Of a stretch of 64,000 nt of DNA, positions 44,363-53,686 are shown in pieces (position 1 is the first letter of the stretch; every line of letters begins with the position of its first letter). The notes below the pieces were generated by a model. The model ran no database searches, was not told where the DNA came from, and saw only the letters and a program-made list of their open reading frames with translations. The position numbers were made by a program, and so were the translations under genes. Origin of the DNA: Tautonia sp040717455 (GTDB lineage Bacteria; Planctomycetota; Planctomycetia; Isosphaerales; Isosphaeraceae); contig NZ_JBFEFH010000021.1 of NCBI RefSeq assembly GCF_040717455.1, positions 62,001-126,000 of the forward strand, in the 5' to 3' direction.

Positions 44363-44947
44363 ATGACGAATCGCCACAACGAATCGGGGGCAGACCCGGA
44401 GCCTCTCGCGCTCGATCCCAGGCAGACACCGGCCCGGGAGCGGTACGGGTTCCTGCTCGCGATGGCCGCGCACCGGCTGCGATCGCGGTTCGAGGAGGAG
44501 CTGGAGCCCATGGGGGTGCAGCTCAAGCATGTCCAGGTCCTCGCCATGATTTCCCACTTCGGCCCCGTGGCCCAGCAACGACTGGGCGAGTTCATCTGCA
44601 TCGACCGCACCTCGATGGTTGGCCTCATGGACGAGATGGAGCAACGCGGCCTGGTCCAGCGCCACCCCGACCCGACCGATCGCCGTGTCCACCGCATCCA
44701 CCTCACCGAATCGGGCCAAGATCTGTTCCAACGGGCGAATGACACGGTAGAAGAGGTCGAGAACGAGGTCCTCGGTCCGCTCTCCGAGCAGGAGCGGCTC
44801 CTGCTCAAGTCCATGCTCCAGCGCATCGTCGATCCGGGCGCGTGGTCCGGTTTCGAGCACATTAATATCAAGGTCAGCGGCCGATCGGGCGAGGCGTCGG
44901 GCCGACCCGACAGCCCACCGGGCGGCGGCGAGGGACGATCCCGATGA
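44363..44947 (+). CDS. MarR family transcriptional regulator
   Basis: 194 aa. Winged helix-turn-helix in the middle (residues about 55-120): QLKHVQVLAMISHFGPVAQQ, LGEFICIDRTSMVGLMDEME, QRGLVQRHPDPTDRRVHRIHL with the MarR wing Asp-x-Arg. The C-terminal helix dimerises, and a Gly/Pro/Arg-rich tail follows. It overlaps the adaptor gene by four bases (ATGA), making it the first gene of an efflux operon; it most likely represses that operon and releases DNA on binding a toxic small molecule. The ATG at 44363 directly follows an in-frame TTG; GGAG lies four bases upstream. Confidence 0.92.
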   Translation: MTNRHNESGADPEPLALDPRQTPARERYGFLLAMAAHRLRSRFEEELEPMGVQLKHVQVLAMISHFGPVAQQRLGEFICIDRTSMVGLMDEMEQRGLVQRHPDPTDRRVHRIHLTESGQDLFQRANDTVEEVENEVLGPLSEQERLLLKSMLQRIVDPGAWSGFEHINIKVSGRSGEASGRPDSPPGGGEGRSR

Positions 44948-46299
44948 TGCCCAAGTTCTTCCGCAACGTGCTCCTGCCGGCCTTGCTCCTGGGCGCGGGG
45001 GTCGTCGCCTTCGCCGGCCTGGTCGCCTCCAAGGAGCCCCCCCAGCGGGTCGAACGCGAGCGGGATCTGCCCCGGGTCGAGGTCGTCCCGGTCGGCGACG
45101 CCTCGAACACGGGGCTCGGCATCGAGGTCAACGGCACCATCATCCCCAAGCGCGAGATCACCCTCTCGGCCGAGGTCGAAGGGCGGATCGTCGAGCGGAC
45201 CGAGGCCTGCTGGGCCGGCCGGTCGGTCAAGGCCGGCGACCTGCTCTTGAAGCTCGACCCCCGGCCGCTCGAAATCCAGGACGCCTCGTTCGAGGCCGAA
45301 CTGGCCCAGGTGGCCGCCGACCTCGACCAGCTCGACATCGAGATCCAGAATACCGAGGAGCTCGTCACCCTGGCCGAACAGGAGGTCGACCTCCGACGCC
45401 GCGAGCAGGTCCGGGTCGAGCAGTTGATCGCCCGCAGCGCCTCGTCGGCCTCCGAGCGCGACGCCGCCGACGCCCAGATGCTCACCGCCCGCCAGAACCT
45501 CCAGCGCCTGCAGAACGACCGCCGGACCTTCGCCAGCCGACGCGCCCGCCTGGAGGCCCAGATGCGCCGGATCGAGGCCCAGCTCGACCAGGTCGCCTAC
45601 GACCTGGAGCGGACCACGATCACCGCCCCGATCGACGGCCGGATCGTCGAGGTCCGGGTCGAGCGCGATGCCTACGCCCGGCCCGGCGAGGTGCTGGTGA
45701 CCCTCGAGGACAGCGCCACCATGGAGGTCCGGTGCAGCCTCCGCCTGGAAGACCTCTTCTGGCTGGCCGGCGGCGACGACCCGATGACCCTCGCCAACGA
45801 CGACCCGTACGCCATCCCCCGGGCCCGGGCCGTCGTCTCCCGGAGCCTGGCCGGCCGCTCGACCGACTGGGAAGGGGTCCTCTCGCGGTTCGAGGGCACC
45901 GGGATCGACGAGCGGACCCGGACCGTCCCCTGCCGGGTCGAGGTGGCCCAGCCGGCCGGCCTGAGGCGCGGCATGTTCGTCTCGGTCACCCTGTTCGGCG
46001 CCGAGACCCAGGTGCCCTTGCTCTCGATCCCCCGCGCCGCCTTCCGGCCGAACAACGAGATCTGGATCGTCACCGACGGCCACCTGGAGATCCGCCGCGT
46101 CGACCCGGTCCGCGTGCTCGACGATGCCGTCGTGATCCGGGGAGACGGGCCCGGCGAGCCGATCCCGGTCGGAGCGCCGCTGGTCATCTCGACGCTCGAC
46201 TCCCCCGTCTCGGGCATGGAGGTGGCCGTCGTCGACCCGTCGGCCCCGAGCCCGCCCGACGAATCGGTCGCGTCGGCCTCGACGGCCGAATCGCGATAA
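44944..46299 (+). CDS. RND efflux periplasmic adaptor (membrane fusion protein)
   Basis: 451 aa. N-terminal signal anchor (FRNVLLPALLLGAGVVAFAG), lipoyl half-motifs (LSAEVEGRIVERTEAC with KAGDLLLKLD; later TTITAPIDGRIVEVRV with RPGEVLVTLED), a long coiled-coil hairpin between them (residues about 115-215, rich in Glu, Arg and Gln), then beta-barrel and membrane-proximal domains (VEVAQPAGLRRGMFVSVTLF). This is the MFP/HlyD_D23 pattern that bridges an inner-membrane pump and an outer-membrane channel. There is no lipobox. The coupling to marR and the pump gene 180 bases downstream define a single tripartite system; no TolC-like gene is in the window. Confidence 0.93.
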   Translation: MMPKFFRNVLLPALLLGAGVVAFAGLVASKEPPQRVERERDLPRVEVVPVGDASNTGLGIEVNGTIIPKREITLSAEVEGRIVERTEACWAGRSVKAGDLLLKLDPRPLEIQDASFEAELAQVAADLDQLDIEIQNTEELVTLAEQEVDLRRREQVRVEQLIARSASSASERDAADAQMLTARQNLQRLQNDRRTFASRRARLEAQMRRIEAQLDQVAYDLERTTITAPIDGRIVEVRVERDAYARPGEVLVTLEDSATMEVRCSLRLEDLFWLAGGDDPMTLANDDPYAIPRARAVVSRSLAGRSTDWEGVLSRFEGTGIDERTRTVPCRVEVAQPAGLRRGMFVSVTLFGAETQVPLLSIPRAAFRPNNEIWIVTDGHLEIRRVDPVRVLDDAVVIRGDGPGEPIPVGAPLVISTLDSPVSGMEVAVVDPSAPSPPDESVASASTAESR

Positions 46300-46479
46300 C
46301 TGACGAAGGACCCGTCGGCCGACTCCCGCCGTGCGACCCGATTGCGTCGGGCGGGACGGCCCGACCAGGACCATCGTGTTCCGAGACATTCCGACCCTTT
46401 CACCTGGCCCGGCGGTCGTCGGGCCAGGAGCCAGCGTGGCAGCCCCGTCGTCCCCAATGCCTGCCGAGGAGCCCTTTTC

Positions 46480-49400
46480 GTGAGTGGGATCATTCAATGG
46501 GTCGTCCGGAACGGGCCGGCCGTCAACACGGTGATGGTGGCCGCCATCCTGGTCGGGGTGCTGTCGCTCCTGGGCCTGAAGAAAGAGCTCTTCCCCGAGT
46601 TCCAGCTCGAGATCGTGACCATCACGGTCCCCTACCCCGGCGCCAGCCCCGCCGAGGTCGAGGAGGGGATCTGCCAGAAGATCGAGGAGGCGATCCGGGC
46701 GGTCGACGGCATCAAGAAGATCACCTCGACGGCCGCCGAGGGGATGGGAACAGTCGTTGCTGAAATGTACAGCAACATCCGAGACCCCCAGCGGGTGCTC
46801 AACGAGATCCGGTCGGAGGTGGACCAGATCCCCAGCTTCCCGCTCCTGGCCGAGGACCCGGACGTCAAGCTGCTCGCCTTCCGCCAGCCGGCGATCCGGG
46901 TCGCCCTGTTCGGCGGGTCGCAGGTCCCCGAAGGCCTGGACGAGGAGGGGCGCCGGGCCTGGCGGCTTCGCGAGGATCTCCAGCTCCGCGAGCTGGCCGA
47001 GCGGATCCGGACCGACCTGCTCGACCTGCCGTCCGTCTCGCTCGTCGAGATGCTGGCGGTCCGCGACTATCAGATCGACGTGGAGATCCCCGAGGAGACG
47101 CTGAGGCGGCACAACCTGACGCTCCAGCAGGTCGGCCTGCTGATCCGCCAGGAGAACATCGAGCTGCCGGCCGGCGAGATCCGCTCCCCCTCGTCCGAGT
47201 TCCTCGTCCGGGGCAAGAACAAGCGGCTGACGGGCGACGAGATCGCCGAGCTTCCCCTGCTGACCCGGCCCGACGGCGCCGTCCTGCGGGTCAAGGACCT
47301 GGGGACCGTGCACGACGGCTTCAACGACACGGCCCAGCGGAGCTGGATGCGGTTCCCGTCTCCCCTGGCCGACCCGGACGTCGCCCCGGCCTTCGAGGGG
47401 GAGCAGCCGTCGATCGTGATGATGGTCCAGAAGACCCGGACCGAGGACCTGATCGAGGTCGTCACCGACGTCCGCAAGTATGTGGCCGATCTCAACCTCC
47501 CCTCCGGCTACCGGGCCGAGATCTTCGACGACCAATCGATCCTCGTATCCGAGCGTCTTGATACACTCACGAGTAATGCGTTGCAGGGGCTGGCGCTGGT
47601 CTTCATCGTGCTGGCCCTGTTCCTGGAGATCCGGCTGGCGCTGTGGGTGGCGCTCGGGATCCCGGTGTCGATCGGCTTCGCGTTCATCGTCATGGCCGGG
47701 ACCGGCGTGACCCTGAACATGATCTCGACCTTCGCGTTCCTGATGGCGCTCGGGATCGTGGTGGACGACGCCATCGTGGTGGGCGAGAACATCTACCGCC
47801 ATCGCGAGATGGGCAAGTCCCCGGTCCGGGCGGCGATCGACGGGACGATCGAGGTCTCCGGGCCGGTCGTGGCCTCGGTCACGACGACGATCTTCGCCTT
47901 CATGCCGATGTTCTTCGTCGCGGGGGTGCTCGGCAAGGTGATCTTCATCATGCCGATCGTCGTCTGTTCGATGCTCCTGGGATCGTTGGGCGAGAGCCTC
48001 TTGATCTTGCCGAACCACCTGTCGCACCGCCGGGCGCCAATTTTGGGGGTGATCGGCCGGGTGGTCGTCTGGCTCCTGACGCCGCTCTTCGCCTGGATCT
48101 GGCTGGTGCGGGCCTTCCGGAAGCGTCGGGCCGAGACCCGGGCGATGCGGATGGAGAACCCGGTCCTGTCGGTCTACCACGGAGTCCGGTCGGGCGTGGA
48201 CCGGGGGCTGAGATGGTTCATCGAACATGCTTATGAACCTTCGTTGCGGTTCTTCCTGCGGATCCCGGTGGTCTTCCTCTCGGCGATGCTGGCGATCCTG
48301 ATCGGCTCGTTCGGCCTGGTGGCGAGCGGCAAGGTGCCGTTCGTGGTCTTCCCGGACTTCGACTCGAACTACATCACGGGCACGGTGACCTTCCCGGCCG
48401 GGACCCCCGCGAGCGTCGTCGACGAGGCGACCCGGCGGATGGCCGAGGAAATCGAACGCCTTCACACCGAGATTGCCGAGGAATCGGGCCGGCCGCCCAT
48501 CCGGGCCATCAGCCGGTCGGTCGGCTACGTCGAAACCGGGGGGGCGGGCCCGGGCGGCTCGATGTCCACCAACGGCTCGAACATCGGCATGGTCTTCGCC
48601 GAGATGGTCGGCGGGGCGGAACGACCGATCAGCAGTTTCGAACTGGTGAATCTCTGGAGGGACGCCTCCCTGAAGCGAGTTCACGGCTTCGACGAGGCCA
48701 AATTCAGCGCCGGCGACACCGGCCCCGGGGGCAAGCCGGTCGAGTTCCAGCTCGTCGGCAAGGACATGGAGTCGCTCGAAACCCTGGCCGAACGCTGCAA
48801 GGAACGCCTGGGGACGTATGAAGGCGTGTTCGACATCGCCGACAACAGCAAGCCGGGCAAGCCGGAGATCCAGCTCCGCGTGAAGCCGTCGGCCGAGGCG
48901 CTGGGGATCGACACGAACGCCCTGTCCCAGACGGTCCGATCGGCCTTCTACGGCGAGGAGGTGATGCGGCTGCAGCGCGGCCGGCACGAGGTGAAGCTGA
49001 TGGTCCGGAACCCGCCGGAGCAGCGGGAGAGCCTGGCCAACCTGCGGGAGATCCGGATCCGGACCCCCGAGGCGGGCGAGGTCCCGCTCGACGAGCTGGC
49101 CTCGGTGACGGTCGAGCGGGGGTACTCGTCGATCAACCGGATCGACCAGCAGCGGTCGATCACGGTGACGGCCGACCTCGACTCGGCCGTGGCCAACGCC
49201 CGGGAGATCACCCAGGACCTCCAGCAGAATTTCCTCCCCGAGCTGCTGGAGCTGTTCCCCGGCGTCTCGGTCCGGTGGGAGGGGCAGGAGCAGGAGACGC
49301 AGGAGTCGTTCGGCAGCCTGGTGGTGGGCTTCGTGATCGCCTTGTTCGCCATGTTCGTGCTGTTGACCTCGCAATTCCGGTCGTATCTGCAACCGTTGTT

Positions 49401-49968
49401 CATCCTGATGATCGTCCCGTTCGGCCTGGTCGGGGCGATCTGGGGCCACCTGTTGATGGACCTGCCGCTGACCCTGTTCAGCTTCTTCGGCCTGGTGGCG
49501 CTCTCGGGCGTGATCATTAATGACTCGATCGTGCTGATCGACTTCATCAACTCCAACGTGGCCGCGGGCCAGCCGGTCCGGGTGGCGCTGCGAGAGGCGG
49601 GCAAGGCCCGGTTCCGGCCGGTCCTGCTGACCAGCCTGACGACGGTGGTGGCCCTGTTGCCGCTCTTGACCGAGAAGAGCCTGCAAGTCCAGGTGTTGAT
49701 CCCGATGGCGACGAGCCTGGCGTTCGGGCTGACGTTCGGCACGATGGTGGTCCTGATGCTGGTGCCCTGCCTGTACGCGGTGTATGCCGATGTGCTCGAC
49801 TGGCTCGGCCACTCGATCAGCGAGGACCACCACCTGGAGGACGAGGTCCCGCTCTCGGTCGACCTGGACGAGGCCGGGCAGGCCCCGTCGCAACGCTCCG
49901 GGGCGGCCCCGGCCCGGGAGCCGGTGCACGCCTCGCCCGACGACCCGACCCGGACCCCGGGGGCCTGA
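46480..49968 (+). CDS. RND (AcrB/HAE1-type) efflux pump permease
   Basis: 1162 aa from a GTG at 46480 with GAGGAG eight bases upstream. Twelve helices and two large periplasmic loops. Helix 1 begins at about residue 13; the proton-relay pair is Asp429-Asp430 in LGIVVDDAIVVGENIYRH; loop 1 opens with LEIVTITVPYPGASPAEVEE; helix 10 has LSGVIINDSIVLIDFIN. The protein is about 100 residues longer than AcrB, partly due to a central cytoplasmic loop and an acidic C-terminal tail of about 60 residues. Known role: drug, solvent, lipid or metabolite export driven by protons. Substrate is not predictable. It is the last gene of the MarR-adaptor-pump operon. Confidence 0.94.
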   Translation: MSGIIQWVVRNGPAVNTVMVAAILVGVLSLLGLKKELFPEFQLEIVTITVPYPGASPAEVEEGICQKIEEAIRAVDGIKKITSTAAEGMGTVVAEMYSNIRDPQRVLNEIRSEVDQIPSFPLLAEDPDVKLLAFRQPAIRVALFGGSQVPEGLDEEGRRAWRLREDLQLRELAERIRTDLLDLPSVSLVEMLAVRDYQIDVEIPEETLRRHNLTLQQVGLLIRQENIELPAGEIRSPSSEFLVRGKNKRLTGDEIAELPLLTRPDGAVLRVKDLGTVHDGFNDTAQRSWMRFPSPLADPDVAPAFEGEQPSIVMMVQKTRTEDLIEVVTDVRKYVADLNLPSGYRAEIFDDQSILVSERLDTLTSNALQGLALVFIVLALFLEIRLALWVALGIPVSIGFAFIVMAGTGVTLNMISTFAFLMALGIVVDDAIVVGENIYRHREMGKSPVRAAIDGTIEVSGPVVASVTTTIFAFMPMFFVAGVLGKVIFIMPIVVCSMLLGSLGESLLILPNHLSHRRAPILGVIGRVVVWLLTPLFAWIWLVRAFRKRRAETRAMRMENPVLSVYHGVRSGVDRGLRWFIEHAYEPSLRFFLRIPVVFLSAMLAILIGSFGLVASGKVPFVVFPDFDSNYITGTVTFPAGTPASVVDEATRRMAEEIERLHTEIAEESGRPPIRAISRSVGYVETGGAGPGGSMSTNGSNIGMVFAEMVGGAERPISSFELVNLWRDASLKRVHGFDEAKFSAGDTGPGGKPVEFQLVGKDMESLETLAERCKERLGTYEGVFDIADNSKPGKPEIQLRVKPSAEALGIDTNALSQTVRSAFYGEEVMRLQRGRHEVKLMVRNPPEQRESLANLREIRIRTPEAGEVPLDELASVTVERGYSSINRIDQQRSITVTADLDSAVANAREITQDLQQNFLPELLELFPGVSVRWEGQEQETQESFGSLVVGFVIALFAMFVLLTSQFRSYLQPLFILMIVPFGLVGAIWGHLLMDLPLTLFSFFGLVALSGVIINDSIVLIDFINSNVAAGQPVRVALREAGKARFRPVLLTSLTTVVALLPLLTEKSLQVQVLIPMATSLAFGLTFGTMVVLMLVPCLYAVYADVLDWLGHSISEDHHLEDEVPLSVDLDEAGQAPSQRSGAAPAREPVHASPDDPTRTPGA

Positions 49969-50093
49969 CCGGCCCTCAAGCAACCGGGGCGCCTCCCCTC
50001 CGGACAAGGGTCCGAGACTTGCCGCGGGGGGGGCGCCGCGAAACAATAGGGAGGATCAGGGCGAAGTCTCCTTCTCTGAATCAAGGGTCTCTC

Positions 50094-50384
50094 ATGTCTC
50101 CGAACAATATCCCGTCCGCGGACCTGCTGGAGTCGGTGCATCCGTTCCCGGGCAGCTACCAGATTCGGGCGATCGGGTCGTCTGACGAGGATTTCCCGGC
50201 GCGGGTGGTGGCGGCGGTGCAGGAGGAGCTGGCCGGCCCCGGCGAGCTGGACCACTCGGTCCGGTTCACGAAGGGGGGGCGGCACGTCTCGGTCACGCTG
50301 GACATCACGGTGCAGTCGGCCGACCAGGTCCGGGCGATCTACGCCAGGCTGCACGGGGTCTCGGGCCTCCGGCTGCTGTTCTGA
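50094..50384 (+). CDS. DUF493 (YbeD-like) family protein
   Basis: 96 aa, ACT-like small domain. The family blocks are HPFPGSYQIRAIGSSDEDFP, a hydrophobic helix, SVRFTKGGRHVSVTLDITV, then DQVRAIYARLHGVSGLRLL. DUF493 proteins are cytoplasmic and thought to be regulatory; E. coli YbeD lies beside lipoate genes, but no such link is seen here. The ATG at 50094 gives the usual family length; the longer frame from 50019 is unlikely. It sits alone between the RND operon and the Sua5-like fusion. Confidence 0.85.
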   Translation: MSPNNIPSADLLESVHPFPGSYQIRAIGSSDEDFPARVVAAVQEELAGPGELDHSVRFTKGGRHVSVTLDITVQSADQVRAIYARLHGVSGLRLLF

Positions 50385-50540
50385 TCGGCCGGGGCCGAGC
50401 GGCGGCCCGAGCGGCGGATTGACCGCGATCGGCGGCAGGCCGTAAGCTCGACGGCTTGGTGCGTGTCCAAACAGGTTCCTCGGTTCGGTCGCGGTGGCGA
50501 TCCGGGGGTTTCCGAACGCCGAAGGCCGGGCCGAAGGCAC

Positions 50541-51692
50541 ATGAGCGATCCGAACCCGACCCCCGAACTCATCGAGCTGTTCCGGGCCGATGATCCGAGA
50601 GACGTCGTCCACCGGGCCGTGGCCTGCCTGGCGGGGGGCGGGGTGGTGGTGCTGCCGACCGGCACCGGGTACGCCCTGGCCGCCTCGGCGCTCAGGCCCG
50701 AGGCGATGACCCGCCTGGCGGGGGCCCCGGGCGCCTCGCCGCCGGGGGGGACGCACTGGCTGAAGATCTGCCTGAGGGGCCCCGACGAGCTGCTCGACTG
50801 GGCGACCGGGGCGCCGGTCGGGGCCAGGCGGGTGGCCTCGCGGTCGTGGCCGGGGCCGGTGGAACTCTTCCTGGCCGACGGCGTGGCCGGAGGCCTGGCC
50901 GACCGGCTGCCGGAGGGGTCGCGGCGGGCCCTGGTGGGGCCGGGGGGGGCGATCGCGCTATGCTGCCCCGACCACCCGTTCGTCGAGCATCTGACCCGCC
51001 TGCTCTCCGGGCCGCTGGCGATCGGCCAGCCGATCGGGCCGGAGGGGCAGCCGGTCGTCTCGGCCTCGGCCCTGGCCGGCCTGGGTGCCCCGGACCTCCT
51101 GATCGAGGACGGCCCGCCCGACGACCCGGCCGGCCCGGCGGTCCTGAGCTTCCAGGGGGAGCAGATGCACGTCGTGCGGCACGGGTCGCTCGACGACCGG
51201 ACCCTGGGGAGGCTCTGCAGCACGATCATCCTGTTCGTCTGCACCGGGAACACCTGCCGGAGCCCGATGGCCGAGGCCCTGTTCAAGGTGATGCTGGCCG
51301 ACCGGCTCGGGTGCCATCCCGAGGACCTGGAGGCGCACGGCTGGCTGGTCCTGTCGGCCGGGCTGTCGGCCATGCAGGGGGCCCCGGCGGCGTCGAACGC
51401 GGTGGAGGTCGTGCGGGGGTACGGCGGGTCGCTGGAGGCCCACGCCAGCCGGATGCTCGTGCCCGAGCTGGTCCGGGCGGCCGACCGAATCCTGGTCATG
51501 ACCCGGTCGCACCTGCGGGCCCTGCTCGACCACGCCCCCGAGGCCGCCGACCGCGCGGCCCTGCTCGACCCGGACGGGTTCGACGTGGACGACCCGGTCG
51601 GCTCGGGCCTGGACACCTACCGGGCGACGGCCGAGTCGATCCGCAGGCACCTGGTCCCCCTGGTCGACGAGCTGACCGCGTCGCGCGGCTAG
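50541..51692 (+). CDS. Degenerate Sua5/YrdC domain fused to low-molecular-weight protein phosphatase (YwlE-like)
   Basis: 383 aa. Residues 15-215 follow the Sua5/YrdC threonylcarbamoyl-AMP synthase fold (GGGVVVLPTGTGYALAAS, ASRSWPGPVELFLADG, IALCCPDHPFVEHL), but key positions are changed: PTGTGYAL in place of PT-TVYGL, and no S-A-N motif near residue 160. Residues 228-383 are a complete LMW phosphatase: C234-TGNT-C-R240-S loop (IILFVCTGNTCRSPMAEAL) and the general acid D351-P in FDVDDPVGSG. Thr238 in the loop is the residue that marks phosphoarginine phosphatases such as B. subtilis YwlE rather than tyrosine phosphatases. In Bacillus, ywlC (sua5) and ywlE are neighbours, so the fusion repeats a known gene link. 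The start at 50541 is preferred over a GTG at 50463. Confidence 0.85.
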   Translation: MSDPNPTPELIELFRADDPRDVVHRAVACLAGGGVVVLPTGTGYALAASALRPEAMTRLAGAPGASPPGGTHWLKICLRGPDELLDWATGAPVGARRVASRSWPGPVELFLADGVAGGLADRLPEGSRRALVGPGGAIALCCPDHPFVEHLTRLLSGPLAIGQPIGPEGQPVVSASALAGLGAPDLLIEDGPPDDPAGPAVLSFQGEQMHVVRHGSLDDRTLGRLCSTIILFVCTGNTCRSPMAEALFKVMLADRLGCHPEDLEAHGWLVLSAGLSAMQGAPAASNAVEVVRGYGGSLEAHASRMLVPELVRAADRILVMTRSHLRALLDHAPEAADRAALLDPDGFDVDDPVGSGLDTYRATAESIRRHLVPLVDELTASRG

Positions 51693-51816
51693 GCGGATTG
51701 CCGGATTGCCAAGGAGCGAGCGGGGCAGGATCCGCGCGGACCGGGGGCAGGGCGACCGGCGCTTGAGGCCGATCGGGCGGTCGGGCTCGGGTCGGATCGG
51801 GTCGAATCGGGGCGGA

Positions 51817-53109
51817 TCAGCCGGGGAGGTCGCCGCCGGAGGGTCGAGGATGGCCCTCGACCGGGGGGCGGTGGGGTGTCCTGGGGTCGATCGAGGGGCG
51901 AGAGAACCCGGTCGATTGCGGTTCGGTGCGCTGATCGGGCCGAACGTCGGCGGGGGAGCCGTCTCGCCGCATCTCCTGTTGCGATTGTGGGTTCAGGCGA
52001 TCGGCCTGGGTCTCGGGGGCCGCCTCGGGCGATTCGTTTCGGGAGCGGGCAGGCGCCGTATCGGGCGAGGGGGCGCGGCCGGGGTCGGGTTCGGGGGTCG
52101 GAGGGGGCATCGGCGGCGACGGCGGCGGGGACGGCGGGGCGGCGGCCGGGGCGCGACGGGCGGAGAGGTGGGGGTGGGCCTGGTGCCACTGGCGGTCCTG
52201 GTCCTTGCTGCGCTCGACCCGGATGCGCATGACCTGGTTGATCCCCCGGATCATCTCGGAGTAGGCCTCGCGGCGGTAGCGCTGGCGGAGCTGGCCCTCT
52301 TTGCTCGTGTCGATGAGGCCGAGGTGGGCGACGGCGTCGGCCTCGGCGGCGTCTCGCTCGCGCCAGCGCCGGTCGCGGAGGGTGTCGAGGCGGTCGACCT
52401 CGGCGGCGATGAGGCGTCGGAGTTCGAGGCGGGCGGGGATGAGGTCGGTCGGCACGCCGGGGACGGGATCGAACGGGGCCCGGCCGCAACAGCGGGCGAG
52501 GTGCCAGACACGCCGGACGGCCGTGTCGGCGTCGGGGCCGGGGGCCTGGGGATAGAGGCCGAGCAGGAGCATCGACCGGGCCACGTCGTCGTGATCCCAA
52601 ACAATTCCCTGGGAAAGCTTTGCGTCGAGCTGGAGCCAGTGGCGCAGGAGCCACTCGCAGCCGAAGGAGGAGGCTTCGAGGTCGGCCACGGTGTTGGAGG
52701 GGTCGGCGGAGAGGCCCTGGGCGAGCTTGCGGGCGGCCTGCTGCTTCGACTTCTGCCAGTGCTCGAGGGCCAGGCGGGACGACTCGGCCAGGGCGGCCTC
52801 CTCGGCCTTGCGGCAGCGTTCGAGCCGGGCGTAGGCGAGGGCCGAGGAGCGGATGAGGGCCTCCTCGGCGTCGTTGTCGCAGCCGAGCTGCTGGGTCCAG
52901 GTGTCGGCGAACGACTTCATCAGGGCGATTTCGGCCTCGCCGTCGGGCAGGGTGGCGGTCAGGCCGTGGCTGAGGGCGTTCTGCCGGGTCTTCCGGAGGG
53001 CGTCGAGCGATCGGGGGCCGGGGGAGCGTCGGGGGGAGGGTCGGGGTTCGCTCGGGTCCGGGTTTTGATTTTGGTTCGGGTTCGGGTTCGGGTTCTGGGG
53101 GGCGTTCAT
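51817..53109 (-). CDS. Hypothetical protein with low-complexity ends
   Basis: 430 aa, cytoplasmic by appearance. The N-terminus is a run of Asn-Pro/Asn-Gln (NPNPNPNQNQNPDP) then Pro/Ser/Arg, followed by LRKTRQNALSHGLTATLPDG, a motif (NALSHGL-A) seen at the start of many planctomycete hypothetical proteins that tend to occur in several copies per genome. A helical core (residues about 55-295) rich in Ala, Arg and Glu follows, then about 130 residues of Pro/Ser/Glu-rich disordered tail. GAGG lies about ten bases before the ATG. Function unknown; the NALSHG motif also appears in terminase-small-subunit-like proteins, but no phage genes are near. Confidence 0.7.
   Translation of the reverse strand: MNAPQNPNPNPNQNQNPDPSEPRPSPRRSPGPRSLDALRKTRQNALSHGLTATLPDGEAEIALMKSFADTWTQQLGCDNDAEEALIRSSALAYARLERCRKAEEAALAESSRLALEHWQKSKQQAARKLAQGLSADPSNTVADLEASSFGCEWLLRHWLQLDAKLSQGIVWDHDDVARSMLLLGLYPQAPGPDADTAVRRVWHLARCCGRAPFDPVPGVPTDLIPARLELRRLIAAEVDRLDTLRDRRWRERDAAEADAVAHLGLIDTSKEGQLRQRYRREAYSEMIRGINQVMRIRVERSKDQDRQWHQAHPHLSARRAPAAAPPSPPPSPPMPPPTPEPDPGRAPSPDTAPARSRNESPEAAPETQADRLNPQSQQEMRRDGSPADVRPDQRTEPQSTGFSRPSIDPRTPHRPPVEGHPRPSGGDLPG
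53073..53096. repeat. Hexanucleotide repeat GGTTCG in the hypothetical gene
   Basis: Three perfect GGTTCG units and a fourth with one change, in frame with the gene on the opposite strand, where they encode the Asn-Pro repeat near its N-terminus. Related, less regular units precede and follow. Copy number could vary by slippage without breaking the frame. Confidence 0.7.
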
Positions 53110-53686
53110 GGGGGTGTCACCTCGGGAGGGGCTGCGGGATCCGACGGGGGCAATCGCGTGACGGGCATCGATCGGCCGGGCGAGCGGCGGCGTCGCCGCG
53201 ACCGAGAGAGGGCCGGATACCTGAAATCATCGTGGCGAAGGGGAGCGCCAGTCACAAAAAGTGGTCGAGGTGCGGAAAAAATCCGGCCGGGGCGGCTGAG
53301 CGGGCGGCGCAGCCGAACGAGGCGACCGGGGGTCGCCCCGGGGACATCCGGGATGCCCCCACCATCGTCGGGTGGAAGGCCGCGAGGGTGCCGTCAAGGC
53401 TTCGACGACGCGCCAGCCCGGCAATCAAAAGCGGGAAATGCGTCTTCGAAGGCGGGAGGGCGTTCGACCCGACGCGCAGGGCGATCGGACGAGGGACGGT
53501 GACGAGGCGACGACCGGGGAAAACGCGAAATGGCACGCGATTCTCCAACCTTCGCAGATGAGTTTGGCGTAGACTTGAAGTGTCTCGTTTGCAGTCTGTC
53601 GCCCGAGGCGATGACGCCGAATCTTCACGCAGGTCATGGCGACCTGTCTCGCACGGACGACCCTGTTTTTTGAGCGGTCACGAACA
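53110..53686. other. Divergent intergenic region of 577 bases
   Basis: Between the hypothetical gene (minus) and the GGDEF-EAL gene (plus). A 6-bp hairpin, CAGGTC-ATGGC-GACCTG (53630-53646), lies 40 bases before the GGDEF-EAL start. No c-di-GMP riboswitch pattern was found, and no other gene is supported. Confidence 0.4.

Noticed and set aside
44167..50046. A 1959-codon open frame on the minus strand opposite the MarR-adaptor-pump operon
   Set aside because: Its composition (His, Arg, Asp, Gln, Gly rich) is the complement of well-supported genes with motifs, Shine-Dalgarno sites and coupled overlaps on the plus strand; it has no domains.
53540..53686. Possible cyclic di-GMP riboswitch upstream of the GGDEF-EAL gene
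   Set aside because: The conserved GEMM elements were not found; only a 6-bp hairpin is present.
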